Shown piece by piece: positions 33,581 through 42,400 of a stretch of 64,000 nucleotides of DNA. The notes beneath the pieces are model-generated. The model ran no database searches. It saw only the letters and a list, made by a program, of their open reading frames with translations, and was not told where the DNA came from. This DNA is from Oscillospiraceae bacterium. Its GTDB lineage: Bacteria; Bacillota; Clostridia; UMGS1810. The stretch spans positions 1 through 64,000 of the forward strand of contig SVJZ01000009.1 of the NCBI GenBank assembly GCA_015068705.1, read 5' to 3'. How positions within the stretch are numbered: the first letter of the stretch is position 1; the number at the start of each line of letters is the position of its first letter. The translations under genes were made by a program, and so were the position numbers.

Positions 33581-34415
33581 AAAATCCCTGTCGTATGTAC
33601 ATTTGATCTGGATGGCACTGTTTGTGCTTGCGCCCATCCTGATGGTGCTGGTATACAGCCTTACCACCAAGGATGCAAATGGCAATTCGGTGCTCACTTT
33701 TGCACACTATGCAAAGTTTGTCAATCCCGCCTATATCGGCATTTTGTGGAAATCGGTTTGGATTGCGGCATTGGCTTCGGCAGTGTGCCTGCTGCTGGGT
33801 TTTCCGGCTGCAATGATTTTGTGCAACCGTGATCGCCGCAGGGCACAGCTGGGTAAAAAAGGCAGTGTACTATTGCTTTTTGTGATGCCCATGTGGATGA
33901 ATATGTTGCTTCGCACCTATTCGTGGCTTACCATACTGGAGAAAAATGGTCTGCTCAACAATTTGCTGGAGGCATTGCATCTGCCGCCGGTACAGTTGCT
34001 TTATACCACCGGTGCGGTGGTACTGGGTATGGTGTACAATTTTATCCCGTTTATGATCCTGCCCATCTATTCGGTGCTGGTCAAGATAGACCGCAGTGTG
34101 ATTGAGGCGGCGGAGGATTTGGGAGCCAATTCCTTTTGCGTGTATACCAGAATTATCATCCCGCTTTCTCTGCCGGGTGTCATTTCGGGTATCACCATGG
34201 TGTTTCTGCCTGCCATCACCACCTTTATCATTTCGCAGTTGTTGGGTGGCGGACAGTATATGCTCTTTGGTAACCTCATCGAGCAGCAGTTTTTGAAGGC
34301 AGATAACTGGAATTTTGGTTCGGCATTGTCCATTGTAATGATGATTTTGATTTTCCTGGCAATGCGGATTATGAATTTGTTTAATAAAAACGGCCAACAG
34401 GTCGCCATGTTCTGA
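33567..34415 (+). CDS. potB: Polyamine ABC transporter permease
   Basis: 282 residues with about six membrane helices. The start ATG 33567 lies inside the end of potA and has GGGGAGG upstream. The EAA-type contact loop for the ATPase is visible as [20 protein letters not shown]. It forms the membrane channel with PotC. Confidence 0.93.
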   Translation: MQLYKKSLSYVHLIWMALFVLAPILMVLVYSLTTKDANGNSVLTFAHYAKFVNPAYIGILWKSVWIAALASAVCLLLGFPAAMILCNRDRRRAQLGKKGSVLLLFVMPMWMNMLLRTYSWLTILEKNGLLNNLLEALHLPPVQLLYTTGAVVLGMVYNFIPFMILPIYSVLVKIDRSVIEAAEDLGANSFCVYTRIIIPLSLPGVISGITMVFLPAITTFIISQLLGGGQYMLFGNLIEQQFLKADNWNFGSALSIVMMILIFLAMRIMNLFNKNGQQVAMF

Positions 34416-34429
34416 AGGGGGGAGAGACC

Positions 34430-35236
34430 ATGCGCGAAAAACTCAAACATGGAGCGGAATCGGCATATTTGTTTTTACTGGTGCTTTTTCTGTATGCGCC
34501 GGTTGTTGTGTTGATGGTCTACTCCTTTAATGCTTCAAAATCCCGTGGGAGATGGGGCGGATTCAGCTTAAAATGGTATGCCGAGCTATTTTCGGACAGT
34601 GCTCTGATGAGTGCTCTTTATTACACGCTTGCAGTGGCAGTGCTTTCGGCGGTAATTGCCTGTGTCATTGGCACAGCAGCGGCAATCGGTATTCAGGCAT
34701 TCAAGAGCAAAGGCGTCAAGGGAGCGATTATGGCGGTGACCAATATCCCGGTTGTCAGCTCCGAGCTGGTAACGGGTGTGTCACTGATGATTCTGTTTGC
34801 GGCGGTAAATATTCCGCTTGGATTTCCAACCCTGCTTTTGGCACATATTACCTTTAATATTCCCTATGTGGTATTGTCGGTGCAACCAAAACTAACCCAG
34901 CTCAACCGTGATTTGTATGAGGCGGCACTGGATTTGGGTGCGCATCCGTTTCTGGCGTTCCGAAAGGTGGTTTTTCCCGAGATTATGCCGGGCATCATCA
35001 ATGGCTTGCTGCTTTCGTTCACCCTGTCGCTGGACGATTTTATCATCAGCTTTTTTACCACCGGAAATGGAGTATCCAATCTGTCCATCTATGTATATTC
35101 CATGGCACGACGGGGAATCAACCCGAAAATCAACGCATTGTCCACCATCATGTTTGGTGCGGTGATGTTGTTGCTCATTCTGATTAACCGCCGCTCGGGC
35201 AAGGATAAAGACAAAAATATACTCATGCAGGGTTAA
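34430..35236 (+). CDS. potC: Polyamine ABC transporter permease
   Basis: 268 residues with about six membrane helices; GGGGGGAGAG precedes the ATG and the gap to potB is 14 bases. The EAA loop is EAALDLGAHPFLAFRKVVFP. The order A-B-C-D is the standard one for spermidine-preferring importers. Confidence 0.93.
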   Translation: MREKLKHGAESAYLFLLVLFLYAPVVVLMVYSFNASKSRGRWGGFSLKWYAELFSDSALMSALYYTLAVAVLSAVIACVIGTAAAIGIQAFKSKGVKGAIMAVTNIPVVSSELVTGVSLMILFAAVNIPLGFPTLLLAHITFNIPYVVLSVQPKLTQLNRDLYEAALDLGAHPFLAFRKVVFPEIMPGIINGLLLSFTLSLDDFIISFFTTGNGVSNLSIYVYSMARRGINPKINALSTIMFGAVMLLLILINRRSGKDKDKNILMQG

Positions 35237-35262
35237 AATAAAGAAAAAAGGAGAAAATGGAT

Positions 35263-36312
35263 ATGATCAAAAAAATTGTTGCAGTATTGATTTCATGTAT
35301 GATGTTGTGCGCCCTTCTCGCCGGTTGTGGCGAGGGCGGGGATAAGGTTGTCTTAAATGTTTATAACGTAGGCGACTACATTGACGAACAGGTACTGGAT
35401 ATGTTTGAAGAGGAAAACCCCGGCATTAAAATCAACTATGAAACCTATTACACCAACGAGGAGATGTATGTCAAGGTTGCCAATTCCGGCTCCTCCTATG
35501 ATGTGGTTTTCCCCTCTGATTATATGGTACAAAAGATGATTGCTACCGGTCAGCTCAATAAGATCAACACCGCAAACATCCCCAATCTGAGCAACATCGG
35601 AGCACAGTATCTGGGCAAAGACTATGATCCTGCCGACGAGTATTCGGTACCGTATATGTGGGGCACCATGGGTATTTTGTATAATAAAACCATGGTGGAA
35701 GAGCCGGTAACCAGTTGGAAAATTCTCTGGGATGAGAAATACGAGAAAAACATTTTCATGCTCAATTCCGAGCGTGACAGCATTGGTATCACTCTCAAAA
35801 TGCTCGGCTATTCTTTAAACTCCATGCAAGAAACCGAGCTGGAAGCGGCAAAAAATGCCCTCATCGAGCAAAAACCTCTGGTGTTGGCGTATGCTGAGGA
35901 TGATGTGAAGGATAAGATGATTAACGGGGAGGCAGCCATGACGGTTGCATGGTCGGGCGATGCATTTTATTGCATGGCTGAAAATCCTGATCTTGCCTAT
36001 GCAATCCCCCAAGAAGGATCCAATCTGTGGTTTGACGCAATGGCAATCCCGGCTTCCTCCAAACATCAGGCAGAGGCAGAAAAGTTTATCGACTTTATGT
36101 GCCGCCCCGACATTGCTAAAATGAATGCAGAATACATCGGTTATTCCACCGCAAATGTAACCGCACAGCAGATGCTGGAAGACGGAGTAAAGAATGATCC
36201 GTTGCGTTATCCGGACCTGTCTACCTTGCAAGGACTCGAAGTTTTTTCCTATAATGAGGCACTTACCGAGCGGTATTCGGCACTCTGGCAGGAGTTAAAG
36301 ATTGCAGGATAA
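35263..36312 (+). CDS. potD: Polyamine-binding lipoprotein
   Basis: 349 residues from ATG 35263, which lies 9 bases from AAGGAG; the ATG two codons earlier is too close. A lipoprotein signal (MIKKIVAVLISCMMLCALLA then GC) puts the lipid-modified Cys at residue 22, anchoring the protein on the outer face of the membrane. The mature part resembles PotD/PotF (LNVYNVGDYIDEQVLDMFEE, then YDVVFPSDYMVQKM and YMWGTMGILYNK). It delivers spermidine or putrescine to PotBC. Last gene of the operon. Confidence 0.92.
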   Translation: MIKKIVAVLISCMMLCALLAGCGEGGDKVVLNVYNVGDYIDEQVLDMFEEENPGIKINYETYYTNEEMYVKVANSGSSYDVVFPSDYMVQKMIATGQLNKINTANIPNLSNIGAQYLGKDYDPADEYSVPYMWGTMGILYNKTMVEEPVTSWKILWDEKYEKNIFMLNSERDSIGITLKMLGYSLNSMQETELEAAKNALIEQKPLVLAYAEDDVKDKMINGEAAMTVAWSGDAFYCMAENPDLAYAIPQEGSNLWFDAMAIPASSKHQAEAEKFIDFMCRPDIAKMNAEYIGYSTANVTAQQMLEDGVKNDPLRYPDLSTLQGLEVFSYNEALTERYSALWQELKIAG

Positions 36313-36429
36313 AGTTGAATTTTTTGGAATTTATTGGCAAATATAACAATTTATTTGTTGAATATGTCGCAGATGTGCCCGTTTTTTTGGAAAATTCCTA
36401 CAAAAATGCGGAAAAGCCCTTGAAAGGGC

Positions 36430-36458
36430 TTGAAAAGGCGGATTTTATCTGCTAAAAT
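36430..36458 (+). promoter_or_regulatory. Promoter of the HU gene
   Basis: TTGAAA (36430-36435), 17-base spacer, TAAAAT (36453-36458), 37 bases before the start codon. Confidence 0.65.
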
Positions 36459-36495
36459 AAATATGTTCCATAATATTCTAGGAGGTTGTGTTATA

Positions 36496-36768
36496 ATGAA
36501 CAAAAGTGATTTGGTTGCAAAGATCGCTGAGAAAGCTGATCTCACCAAGAAAGACGCAGAGAAAGCATTGAACGCATTTGTTGAGAGTGTTACCGAAGGC
36601 CTGAAGAAGGGCGACAAGATCTCCCTGGTTGGTTTTGGTACCTTCGAAACCAAAAAGCGTGCTGCAAGAAAGGGTAAGAACCCCCAGACCGGCGCTGTAA
36701 TCAACATCCCCGCAGCTACCGTTCCCGCGTTTAAAGTAGGCAAAGGCCTCAAAGACGCTGTGAAATAA
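36496..36768 (+). CDS. hup: HU-type nucleoid DNA-binding protein
   Basis: 90 residues, exactly the usual HU length. The start is ATG 36496, preceded by AGGAGG; the frame is open further upstream but without a start site. It reads [20 protein letters not shown], then [21 protein letters not shown] and the DNA-binding arm [21 protein letters not shown] bends and compacts DNA as a dimer and takes part in replication and repair. Single gene with its own promoter and terminator, as often in clostridia. Confidence 0.97.
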   Translation: MNKSDLVAKIAEKADLTKKDAEKALNAFVESVTEGLKKGDKISLVGFGTFETKKRAARKGKNPQTGAVINIPAATVPAFKVGKGLKDAVK

Positions 36769-36781
36769 GTTTTGCTTTTTC

Positions 36782-36817
36782 AAAGCCCCCTGTTCCGTTA
36801 AGGAGCAGGGGGCTTTT
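36782..36817 (+). terminator. Terminator of the HU gene
   Basis: AAAGCCCCCTG / CAGGGGGCTTTT stem with a 13-base loop and T-run. Confidence 0.88.
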
Positions 36818-36914
36818 GCGGTCTGTTTGATAAGTGTGCGCAGACCAGGGCGATGTCCATGCCGAATATATAAATGGTCTGCGTTCTCCATGGTTTATTC
36901 AAATATTACTTATG

Positions 36915-36944
36915 TTGACAATATATTTTTGCTTATGGTATAAT
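36915..36944 (+). promoter_or_regulatory. Promoter with overlapping inverted repeat
   Basis: TTGACA (36915-36920), 18-base spacer, TATAAT (36939-36944). TGGTAT-AATGAATC-ATACCA spans the -10 box, so a repressor could block this promoter. Confidence 0.65.
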
Positions 36945-36979
36945 GAATCATACCAAAAAAGAGGAAGGAGGGGGCTTTT

Positions 36980-37321
36980 ATGGTAGAAAAGAGAAACATT
37001 GCCACTGCCATCGTTTTGTCCATTGTCACTTGTGGAATCTATGGTATCTTTTGGTTTATAAAACTTACAGATGAAATCAATACAGTGTCCGAAAATCCCA
37101 ATGACACATCGGGCGGAATGGCATTTCTGTTCACCCTGATTACCTGTGGAATCTATGGTTGGTTCTGGTATTATAAGATGGGTGAAAAGCTGGATCATGC
37201 TGCAGAGAACAAGGGAATGCCCACACAGTCCAGAGGTATTTTGTATCTTGTATTGGGGTTGCTTGGATTTGGCATTGTATCCTATGCACTGATGCAGGAT
37301 TCGTTAAACAAATTTGCTTGA
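36980..37321 (+). CDS. DUF4234-like small membrane protein
   Basis: 113 residues; GGAGGGGG precedes the ATG. It has three hydrophobic segments. The first two share the pattern S/T-hydrophobic-TCGIYGxFWF/Y (residues about 12-26 and 52-66), the hallmark of DUF4234 and related superinfection-immunity-like small membrane proteins. The loop between them is acidic. Function unknown; family members are often found with zinc-ribbon or toxin-like genes, but here it stands alone under its own promoter. Confidence 0.7.
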   Translation: MVEKRNIATAIVLSIVTCGIYGIFWFIKLTDEINTVSENPNDTSGGMAFLFTLITCGIYGWFWYYKMGEKLDHAAENKGMPTQSRGILYLVLGLLGFGIVSYALMQDSLNKFA

Positions 37322-37388
37322 TTGATTTGATATACTGCATTGTCCGGGATGGCAATGCAGTATATTTTTGATTTGTGGAGATATGGAA

Positions 37389-37772
37389 ATGAAAAAGAGA
37401 TTGATTTCGGAATTAAAAAAATGTTTGCTCGTTGGTGCCATTGGGCTTACATATTATCTGTGGGTCAGGATGACAAATCTTTATATTCCCTGCATCTTCA
37501 AAAGACTAACCGGGTTTCGTTGTCCCGGCTGTGGCATCACACATATGATTATGGCGGTTTGCCGTCTGGATTTTTTAACCGCATGGAATGAAAACCCGTT
37601 TCTTTTTGTGGCGCTGCCCGTTATGGGAATTGTTTATGCGGTTAATGCAGTTTTTTATATACAAAAGGGAGTGAAAAAGCAATACGGAAAGGGGATGCGC
37701 GTATTGGAATACACCATGCTCCTCCTTACGGTAATCTTTTGGGTGGTAAGAAATATTCCGGGATGGGGGTAA
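37389..37772 (+). CDS. DUF2752-like membrane protein
   Basis: 127 residues from ATG 37389, which lies 8 bases after GGAG; earlier in-frame TTG 37368 and ATG 37383 are less well placed. It has three likely membrane helices and the DUF2752 signature CPGCGITHMIMAVCRLDFLTA, here quoted in two parts around residue 40 (CPGCGIT and then RLDFL with a conserved Asn-Pro in NENPF). Function unknown. It follows the DUF4234-like gene by 67 bases on the same strand and may share its transcript. Confidence 0.7.
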   Translation: MKKRLISELKKCLLVGAIGLTYYLWVRMTNLYIPCIFKRLTGFRCPGCGITHMIMAVCRLDFLTAWNENPFLFVALPVMGIVYAVNAVFYIQKGVKKQYGKGMRVLEYTMLLLTVIFWVVRNIPGWG

Positions 37773-37822
37773 AGCGCTTTTTTCTCTTTGATATGCTATG
37801 GTGAGACAATGATAACAAACGC

Positions 37823-37858
37823 AAAAGAGCAAAGCCTTGAAATCGGCTCTGCTCTTTT
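37823..37858. terminator. Bidirectional terminator
   Basis: AAAAGAGCAAAGCC / GGCTCTGCTCTTTT (one mismatch) with an 8-base loop lies between the convergent DUF2752 and spoIVA genes. Confidence 0.8.
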
Positions 37859-37861
37859 TTA

Positions 37862-39340
37862 TTATAATATAATGCAAATAAGTCCTCCGCTACCCTCGTT
37901 AATGATTTTTTGCAGGGTTTCCTGTAATTTATACTGCGCATCTTCCGGCATGCGGTAGAGTTTATTATGCAATCCTTCGCTCACCAGTTCATGCAGGGAC
38001 TTTCCAAAAATATTGGATTGCCAGATTTGCTTGGGGTCCTGGTCAAATTCCTGGAGTAGATAGTGTACCAGTTCTTCCGATTGCTTTTCGGTTCCCACCA
38101 GCGGTGAAACTTCTGTTTCAATATCGGCACGAATCATATGGATGGAGGGGGCGGATGCGCGCAGGCGAACCCCAAAGCGGTTGCCCTGCTTGACAATTTC
38201 CGGCTCTTCCAGACTCAGCTCGTCAATGGTGGGGGATACGATTCCGTAACCCGTTGCAGCAACCTCTTTGAGCGCATAGGATACCTTGTCATATTCCCGT
38301 TTGATTTGTGAAAGAGATGTCATCAGTTCAATGAGGGTATCTTTTCCGTCAATCTCAAAGCCCGATTGTTCCCCTAAAATTTTATAGAATAAATTCTCAT
38401 CGGTGTGCAATTCCAGTTTTACCGTTCCCTCGCCCAGGTTGATGCCTGTTGTATCAACCGATGCCACATTTTCATATTCGCACACACGGGCGGCAATCGT
38501 TTTTACCTCCCGGATGCAGTGCACATCCGAGATGGACGCAAGGATGTTGTCATAAATTCCTTTTTTGAGCCAGTGGTCGGACGAAAGCACATCAATCCAA
38601 TCGGGAATGTTGATGGCAATTTCCTGTAGCGGAAATTCAAACAACACCTGTTCGATGATGGCGTTGATATCATCCGCCTCCAATTGTTGACAGTTGACCG
38701 GAAGAACCGAAACCCCATGCCGTGACTCAATTTCTGCCTTTACAGCCTGCGCCCGTTCGCCGGAGGGGTTCATGCAGTTGAGCAGTACCACAAAAGGTTT
38801 GCCCAGGGTTTTGAGCTCGGTGATGACACGGCTTTCTGCTTCCGTGTAATCCTCGCGGGGGATATCACTGATGCTTCCGTCGGTGGTCACCACTAATCCA
38901 ATGGTGGAATGGTCGCTTATGACCTTTTTGGTACCCAGTTCTGCCGCCTGCGCAAAGGGAATTTCCTCGTTGTACCACGGGGTTTTCACCATACGGGGAA
39001 CCTCGTTTTCGATATGCCCCAGTGCCGAATCTACAATATATCCCACACAGTCTATCATACGCACGTTAAAACTTGCCCCGTCCGACAGGGAGATGTTTAC
39101 CGCCTCATTTGGGATAAATTTTGGCTCGGTTGTCATGATGGTTTTGCCTGCCGCACTTTGCGGAAGTTCGTCGCGGGCGCGTTCCCGTTTGAATGCGTTG
39201 TCGATATGGGGAATGACCAGCAAATCCATAAACCGCTTGATAAAGGTGGATTTGCCGGTCCGTACCGGTCCAACAACGCCGATGTAGATATCTCCGCCCG
39301 TTCGGGTGGAGATGTCCTGATATATGTTATAGCCGTCCAT
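37862..39340 (-). CDS. spoIVA: Stage IV sporulation protein A
   Basis: 492 residues, the normal length, with GGAGG ahead of the ATG. The N-terminal ATPase domain has Walker A GPVRTGKST (residues about 24-32) and a Walker-B-like region at VRMIDCVGYIVD. The protein ends in the hydrophobic tail GGLICIIL, which is needed for anchoring at the forespore surface (family knowledge). SpoIVA polymerises with ATP hydrolysis to form the base layer of the spore coat. Its presence shows that the host belongs to an endospore-forming lineage. It is a single gene. Confidence 0.97.
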   Translation of the reverse strand: MDGYNIYQDISTRTGGDIYIGVVGPVRTGKSTFIKRFMDLLVIPHIDNAFKRERARDELPQSAAGKTIMTTEPKFIPNEAVNISLSDGASFNVRMIDCVGYIVDSALGHIENEVPRMVKTPWYNEEIPFAQAAELGTKKVISDHSTIGLVVTTDGSISDIPREDYTEAESRVITELKTLGKPFVVLLNCMNPSGERAQAVKAEIESRHGVSVLPVNCQQLEADDINAIIEQVLFEFPLQEIAINIPDWIDVLSSDHWLKKGIYDNILASISDVHCIREVKTIAARVCEYENVASVDTTGINLGEGTVKLELHTDENLFYKILGEQSGFEIDGKDTLIELMTSLSQIKREYDKVSYALKEVAATGYGIVSPTIDELSLEEPEIVKQGNRFGVRLRASAPSIHMIRADIETEVSPLVGTEKQSEELVHYLLQEFDQDPKQIWQSNIFGKSLHELVSEGLHNKLYRMPEDAQYKLQETLQKIINEGSGGLICIIL

Positions 39341-39417
39341 CCAATTTTCCTCCTTCTACTTGTACATGTTTTTGTATATGTATATTTCACAAAAAAGAGG
39401 AATATGACAGGAAGTTA

Positions 39418-39450
39418 AAAACACCCCTTTCCTTAAAAAAGGGGCGTTTT
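39418..39450 (-). terminator. Terminator of the AraC-family gene
   Basis: AAAACACCCCTTT / AAAGGGGCGTTTT (one mismatch) with a 7-base loop, starting 3 bases after the minus-strand stop. Confidence 0.8.
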
Positions 39451-39453
39451 ACA

Positions 39454-40329
39454 TCAGTCGGGACGCACCGAACGGCGGTATTGCTTTGGTGACATATGTA
39501 CATATTTCTGGAATGCGTGGGAAAAGTAGTGCGGATTACAAAAGGAAAGCTTGTCGGAAATCTGGGTGATGGTCATGCTGCCATCCCGCAATAGCCTTTT
39601 TGCCTCCTCCAGGCGCAGACGATTATAATATTGCATGATTCCCATTCCGGCAGATTGACCGAATGCGGTACACAGGTAGGTTTTACTGTAATTGAAATGT
39701 GTGCATACCGTGTCAATGCTCGCTCCGTCATATAAGTGCTCTTCCAGATAGTGCACCACCTGCTGGGTAAGGTGGTCGTTGAGCAATGCCTGGTTGGAAA
39801 AAATACGGTTTTGGGTGTCCGAACGCATGAGCTGAATGAGAAGAATCTGCAGATAATTGCGGATGAGCTGCTGACCGCCCAAAATGGGATTTTCTTTGAA
39901 AGAAGGACGATGGTCGGCGGTGGAGAGAAACTGGTCGCCGAATGTGGCGTTGCGTTCTTTGATGATTTCCCGTATGAGAGGGCGAAGCGGTGCCGGCAGA
40001 TGGGTGTGAAGGCCGCGGAAATAACGGATGGCAGGGGAGGGGCATACAAAGGTGATGATAAATACCGACGGCTTGATTTGTCCGCTGGAGCGCAGACTAT
40101 GAAATTCGTTCGGCTTGTGAAAGATGATTTCTCCCTCGTGCAGGAGAAATTCTTCTTTTTTTGTTGCTGCGACAACGCTGCCCTTGTCCACATATACCAG
40201 CTCCCAGAAATTGTGCGATTCTCCTGATGTGGTGTGGGTAAGAGGTAATTCCATATACAGAATACTGACAACCTTTTCGATTTTGAGTACCGTTTCCAGC
40301 TTATAATGGATAAATTGCGGTCGTTCCAT
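39454..40329 (-). CDS. AraC-family transcriptional regulator with cupin-like sensor
   Basis: 291 residues from ATG 40329, chosen because GGAGG lies 6 bases upstream; an ATG four codons earlier overlaps that site. Residues about 15-150 are the AraC-type cupin ligand-binding domain (HNFWELVYVDKG, EGEIIFHKPNEFHSL). The last 100 residues carry two helix-turn-helix motifs (SIDTVCTHFNYSKTYLCTAF and TITQISDKLSFCNPHYFSHA). It is divergent from a sugar oxidoreductase-isomerase pair and is likely their activator (inference). Confidence 0.9.
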   Translation of the reverse strand: MERPQFIHYKLETVLKIEKVVSILYMELPLTHTTSGESHNFWELVYVDKGSVVAATKKEEFLLHEGEIIFHKPNEFHSLRSSGQIKPSVFIITFVCPSPAIRYFRGLHTHLPAPLRPLIREIIKERNATFGDQFLSTADHRPSFKENPILGGQQLIRNYLQILLIQLMRSDTQNRIFSNQALLNDHLTQQVVHYLEEHLYDGASIDTVCTHFNYSKTYLCTAFGQSAGMGIMQYYNRLRLEEAKRLLRDGSMTITQISDKLSFCNPHYFSHAFQKYVHMSPKQYRRSVRPD

Positions 40330-40388
40330 TTTTTCCTCCATAAAAATATATTTTGAACAAAAGCGTACGTTTGTTGTAAAAAAACACA

Positions 40389-40417
40389 TGGACAGTGCAT
40401 GTATTTACAGATATAAT
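40389..40417 (+). promoter_or_regulatory. Promoter of the oxidoreductase-isomerase pair
   Basis: TGGACA (40389-40394), 17-base spacer, TATAAT (40412-40417). It lies in the region shared with the divergent AraC-family gene; the weak -35 box suits activator dependence. Confidence 0.65.
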
Positions 40418-40459
40418 CATTGTATCATAAAACATTCGGATTGAAAAGGGGTAATTTGT

Positions 40460-41464
40460 ATGATAAAATTGGGGTTGATTGGCTTTGGCGGCATGGGCGA
40501 AGTTCACGCAAACTGCTATAAGAAAATGCCCGATTTGGTGCAGGTGACGGCGATCGCCGATTTGCGTGCCGAACGTCGCGACAGAGGAGAGGAGCTGCTG
40601 GGAGCAAAGGTGTATGAATCCGCACAGGAGCTTTTGGATAATGCCGAGCTGGACGCGGTGGACATTTGCCTCCCTACCTATTTGCACGCCGAATATGCCA
40701 TCAAGGCTATGGAAAAAGGATTGGCGGTGTTTGTGGAAAAACCCGTTTGCATCAATAGCGCCGAGGGAGAACAGATGTTGGAAGCCCAAAAACGCACCGG
40801 CGCAACCTTGCAGGTGGGGCATGTTATCCGTTTCTGGGATGAATATATGTATCTAAAGCAGGTAAAAGACAGCGGCATTTACGGTAAATTGCTTTCGGGC
40901 AGTTTTTATCGCCTTTCCGCTAACCCTGATTGCGGTTGGGAAAACTGGTTCAACGACCCCCAAAAAAGTGGCTCGGCAGCATTGGATTTGCACATCCATG
41001 ATGCGGATTTTATCCGTTATCTGATGGGTGAGCCGGATGGTTTGGAAACGGTTGCACGTCGGTGTGATAATGGTGTGATTTCGGGTATTACTGCAAAATA
41101 TTACTATGGTGATACACAAATTGTTGCCGAGGGTGCATGGGATTTTCCCAAAAGCTTTCCCTTCCGGATGGAATTTATCGTAAGATTTGAAGGGGCAACC
41201 GTGGCATATGAACAGAAAAAGCTGGTGGTATATCCGGTTAACGGCGAAGCATTTACCCCCGAATTTTCTGTAATGGCGGCGGATGAAAAAAAGGATAGCG
41301 GTATCAGTGTGCCGGGTGGCGATGGCTATGAGCGTGAGTTGCGTTATTTTGTCGAGCATCTTTCTGGGGGCGAAGAGATTGCGGTTGCAACCCTCCCCGA
41401 TAGTGTGGAATCGGTTCGATTGGTGGAAAAAGAAATGAATCTTGCAGGAGGTATTATAAAATGA
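40460..41464 (+). CDS. Gfo/Idh/MocA-family sugar oxidoreductase
   Basis: 334 residues, normal length; AAAAGGGG precedes the ATG. The Rossmann motif is LGLIGFGGMGEVHANCY and the family EKP motif is FVEKPVCINSAEGEQM. Catalytic-type His residues occur in ALDLHIHDADFIRYLMG. NAD(P)-dependent oxidation of a sugar, inositol or amino sugar is expected. It overlaps the following isomerase gene by 4 bases. Such pairs convert unusual sugars or inositols, consistent with the AraC-type sugar sensor next door (inference). Confidence 0.88.
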   Translation: MIKLGLIGFGGMGEVHANCYKKMPDLVQVTAIADLRAERRDRGEELLGAKVYESAQELLDNAELDAVDICLPTYLHAEYAIKAMEKGLAVFVEKPVCINSAEGEQMLEAQKRTGATLQVGHVIRFWDEYMYLKQVKDSGIYGKLLSGSFYRLSANPDCGWENWFNDPQKSGSAALDLHIHDADFIRYLMGEPDGLETVARRCDNGVISGITAKYYYGDTQIVAEGAWDFPKSFPFRMEFIVRFEGATVAYEQKKLVVYPVNGEAFTPEFSVMAADEKKDSGISVPGGDGYERELRYFVEHLSGGEEIAVATLPDSVESVRLVEKEMNLAGGIIK

Positions 41465-42276
41465 AATTAGGTGTTTTGGTAGGCTTGAAAGAGGATATGC
41501 GGGAGGATTTTTCCCGCTTAAATGAGATGGGTATTTTTACCTGTCAGCTTTGTGGGTGGAACACGGCACTGTATACCGATGAGGTTGCCCAAAATGTAGT
41601 TTCCGCCGCAAAGGAATACGGGATCGAGATTACTGCTTTCTGGTGCGGTTGGTCGGGACCTATGGCATGGAATTTTGTGGATGGTCCTGCCACACTGGGT
41701 CTGGTTCCGGCGGCATATCGTTATGCGCGGATGGATGAACTGAAGCAGGGCAGTGATTTTACCAAAAAAATCGGTGTTACCGATATGATTACCCATGTGG
41801 GATTCCTGCCCGAAAACCCCTCCACCTCCGAATATGGTGAGGTGGTAGCGGCAATCCGCTATGTTGCTGAATATTGCAGGGCAAATGGTCAGTATTTTCT
41901 CTTTGAAACCGGACAGGAAACCCCCGTTACCCTGCTCCGTACCATCGAACGTGTGGGTACCGGAAATTTGGGCATCAATTTAGACCCCGCCAACCTGATT
42001 CTGTATGGCAAGGGCAATCCGGTGGATGCGCTGGATGTATTTGGCAAGTATGTTCGCAATATCCACGGAAAGGATGGATGTTATCCCACCGATGGCGAGC
42101 ATCTGGGCGAGGAAACCCCGTTGGGCGAGGGCAAGGTAAATTACCCTGCATTCATCGCAAAACTGAAAGAAATCGGCTATCAGGGACCCATTACCATCGA
42201 GCGTGAGATTTCGGGGGATCAGCAGATTGCAGACATCAAAGCGGCAAAGAAAATGCTGGAAGAATTGATTGGCTAA
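41461..42276 (+). CDS. Sugar phosphate isomerase/epimerase-like TIM barrel
   Basis: 271 residues of the xylose-isomerase-like TIM-barrel superfamily. Metal-binding acidic and His positions are seen in FLFETGQETP, GINLDPANLILYG, NIHGKDGC and ITIEREISGD. Family members isomerise or epimerise sugars, or dehydrate inositol intermediates, with a divalent metal (family knowledge). It is translationally coupled to the preceding oxidoreductase through ATGA and followed by a terminator. Confidence 0.87.
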   Translation: MKLGVLVGLKEDMREDFSRLNEMGIFTCQLCGWNTALYTDEVAQNVVSAAKEYGIEITAFWCGWSGPMAWNFVDGPATLGLVPAAYRYARMDELKQGSDFTKKIGVTDMITHVGFLPENPSTSEYGEVVAAIRYVAEYCRANGQYFLFETGQETPVTLLRTIERVGTGNLGINLDPANLILYGKGNPVDALDVFGKYVRNIHGKDGCYPTDGEHLGEETPLGEGKVNYPAFIAKLKEIGYQGPITIEREISGDQQIADIKAAKKMLEELIG

Positions 42277-42286
42277 CAAAACAAAA

Positions 42287-42330
42287 GGGCAGTGCATTCA
42301 TCTTTTTGGGTGCACTGCTTCACTTTTTTT
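42287..42330 (+). terminator. Terminator of the isomerase operon
   Basis: GCAGTGCA / TGCACTGC stem with a 14-base loop, followed by TTCACTTTTTTT. Confidence 0.75.
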
Positions 42331-42400
42331 GAAAAAATACTGGTAATTTTTAAAAAATTGTGATAAGATAATATTACATTTCATATAGGAGGTATGTTTC

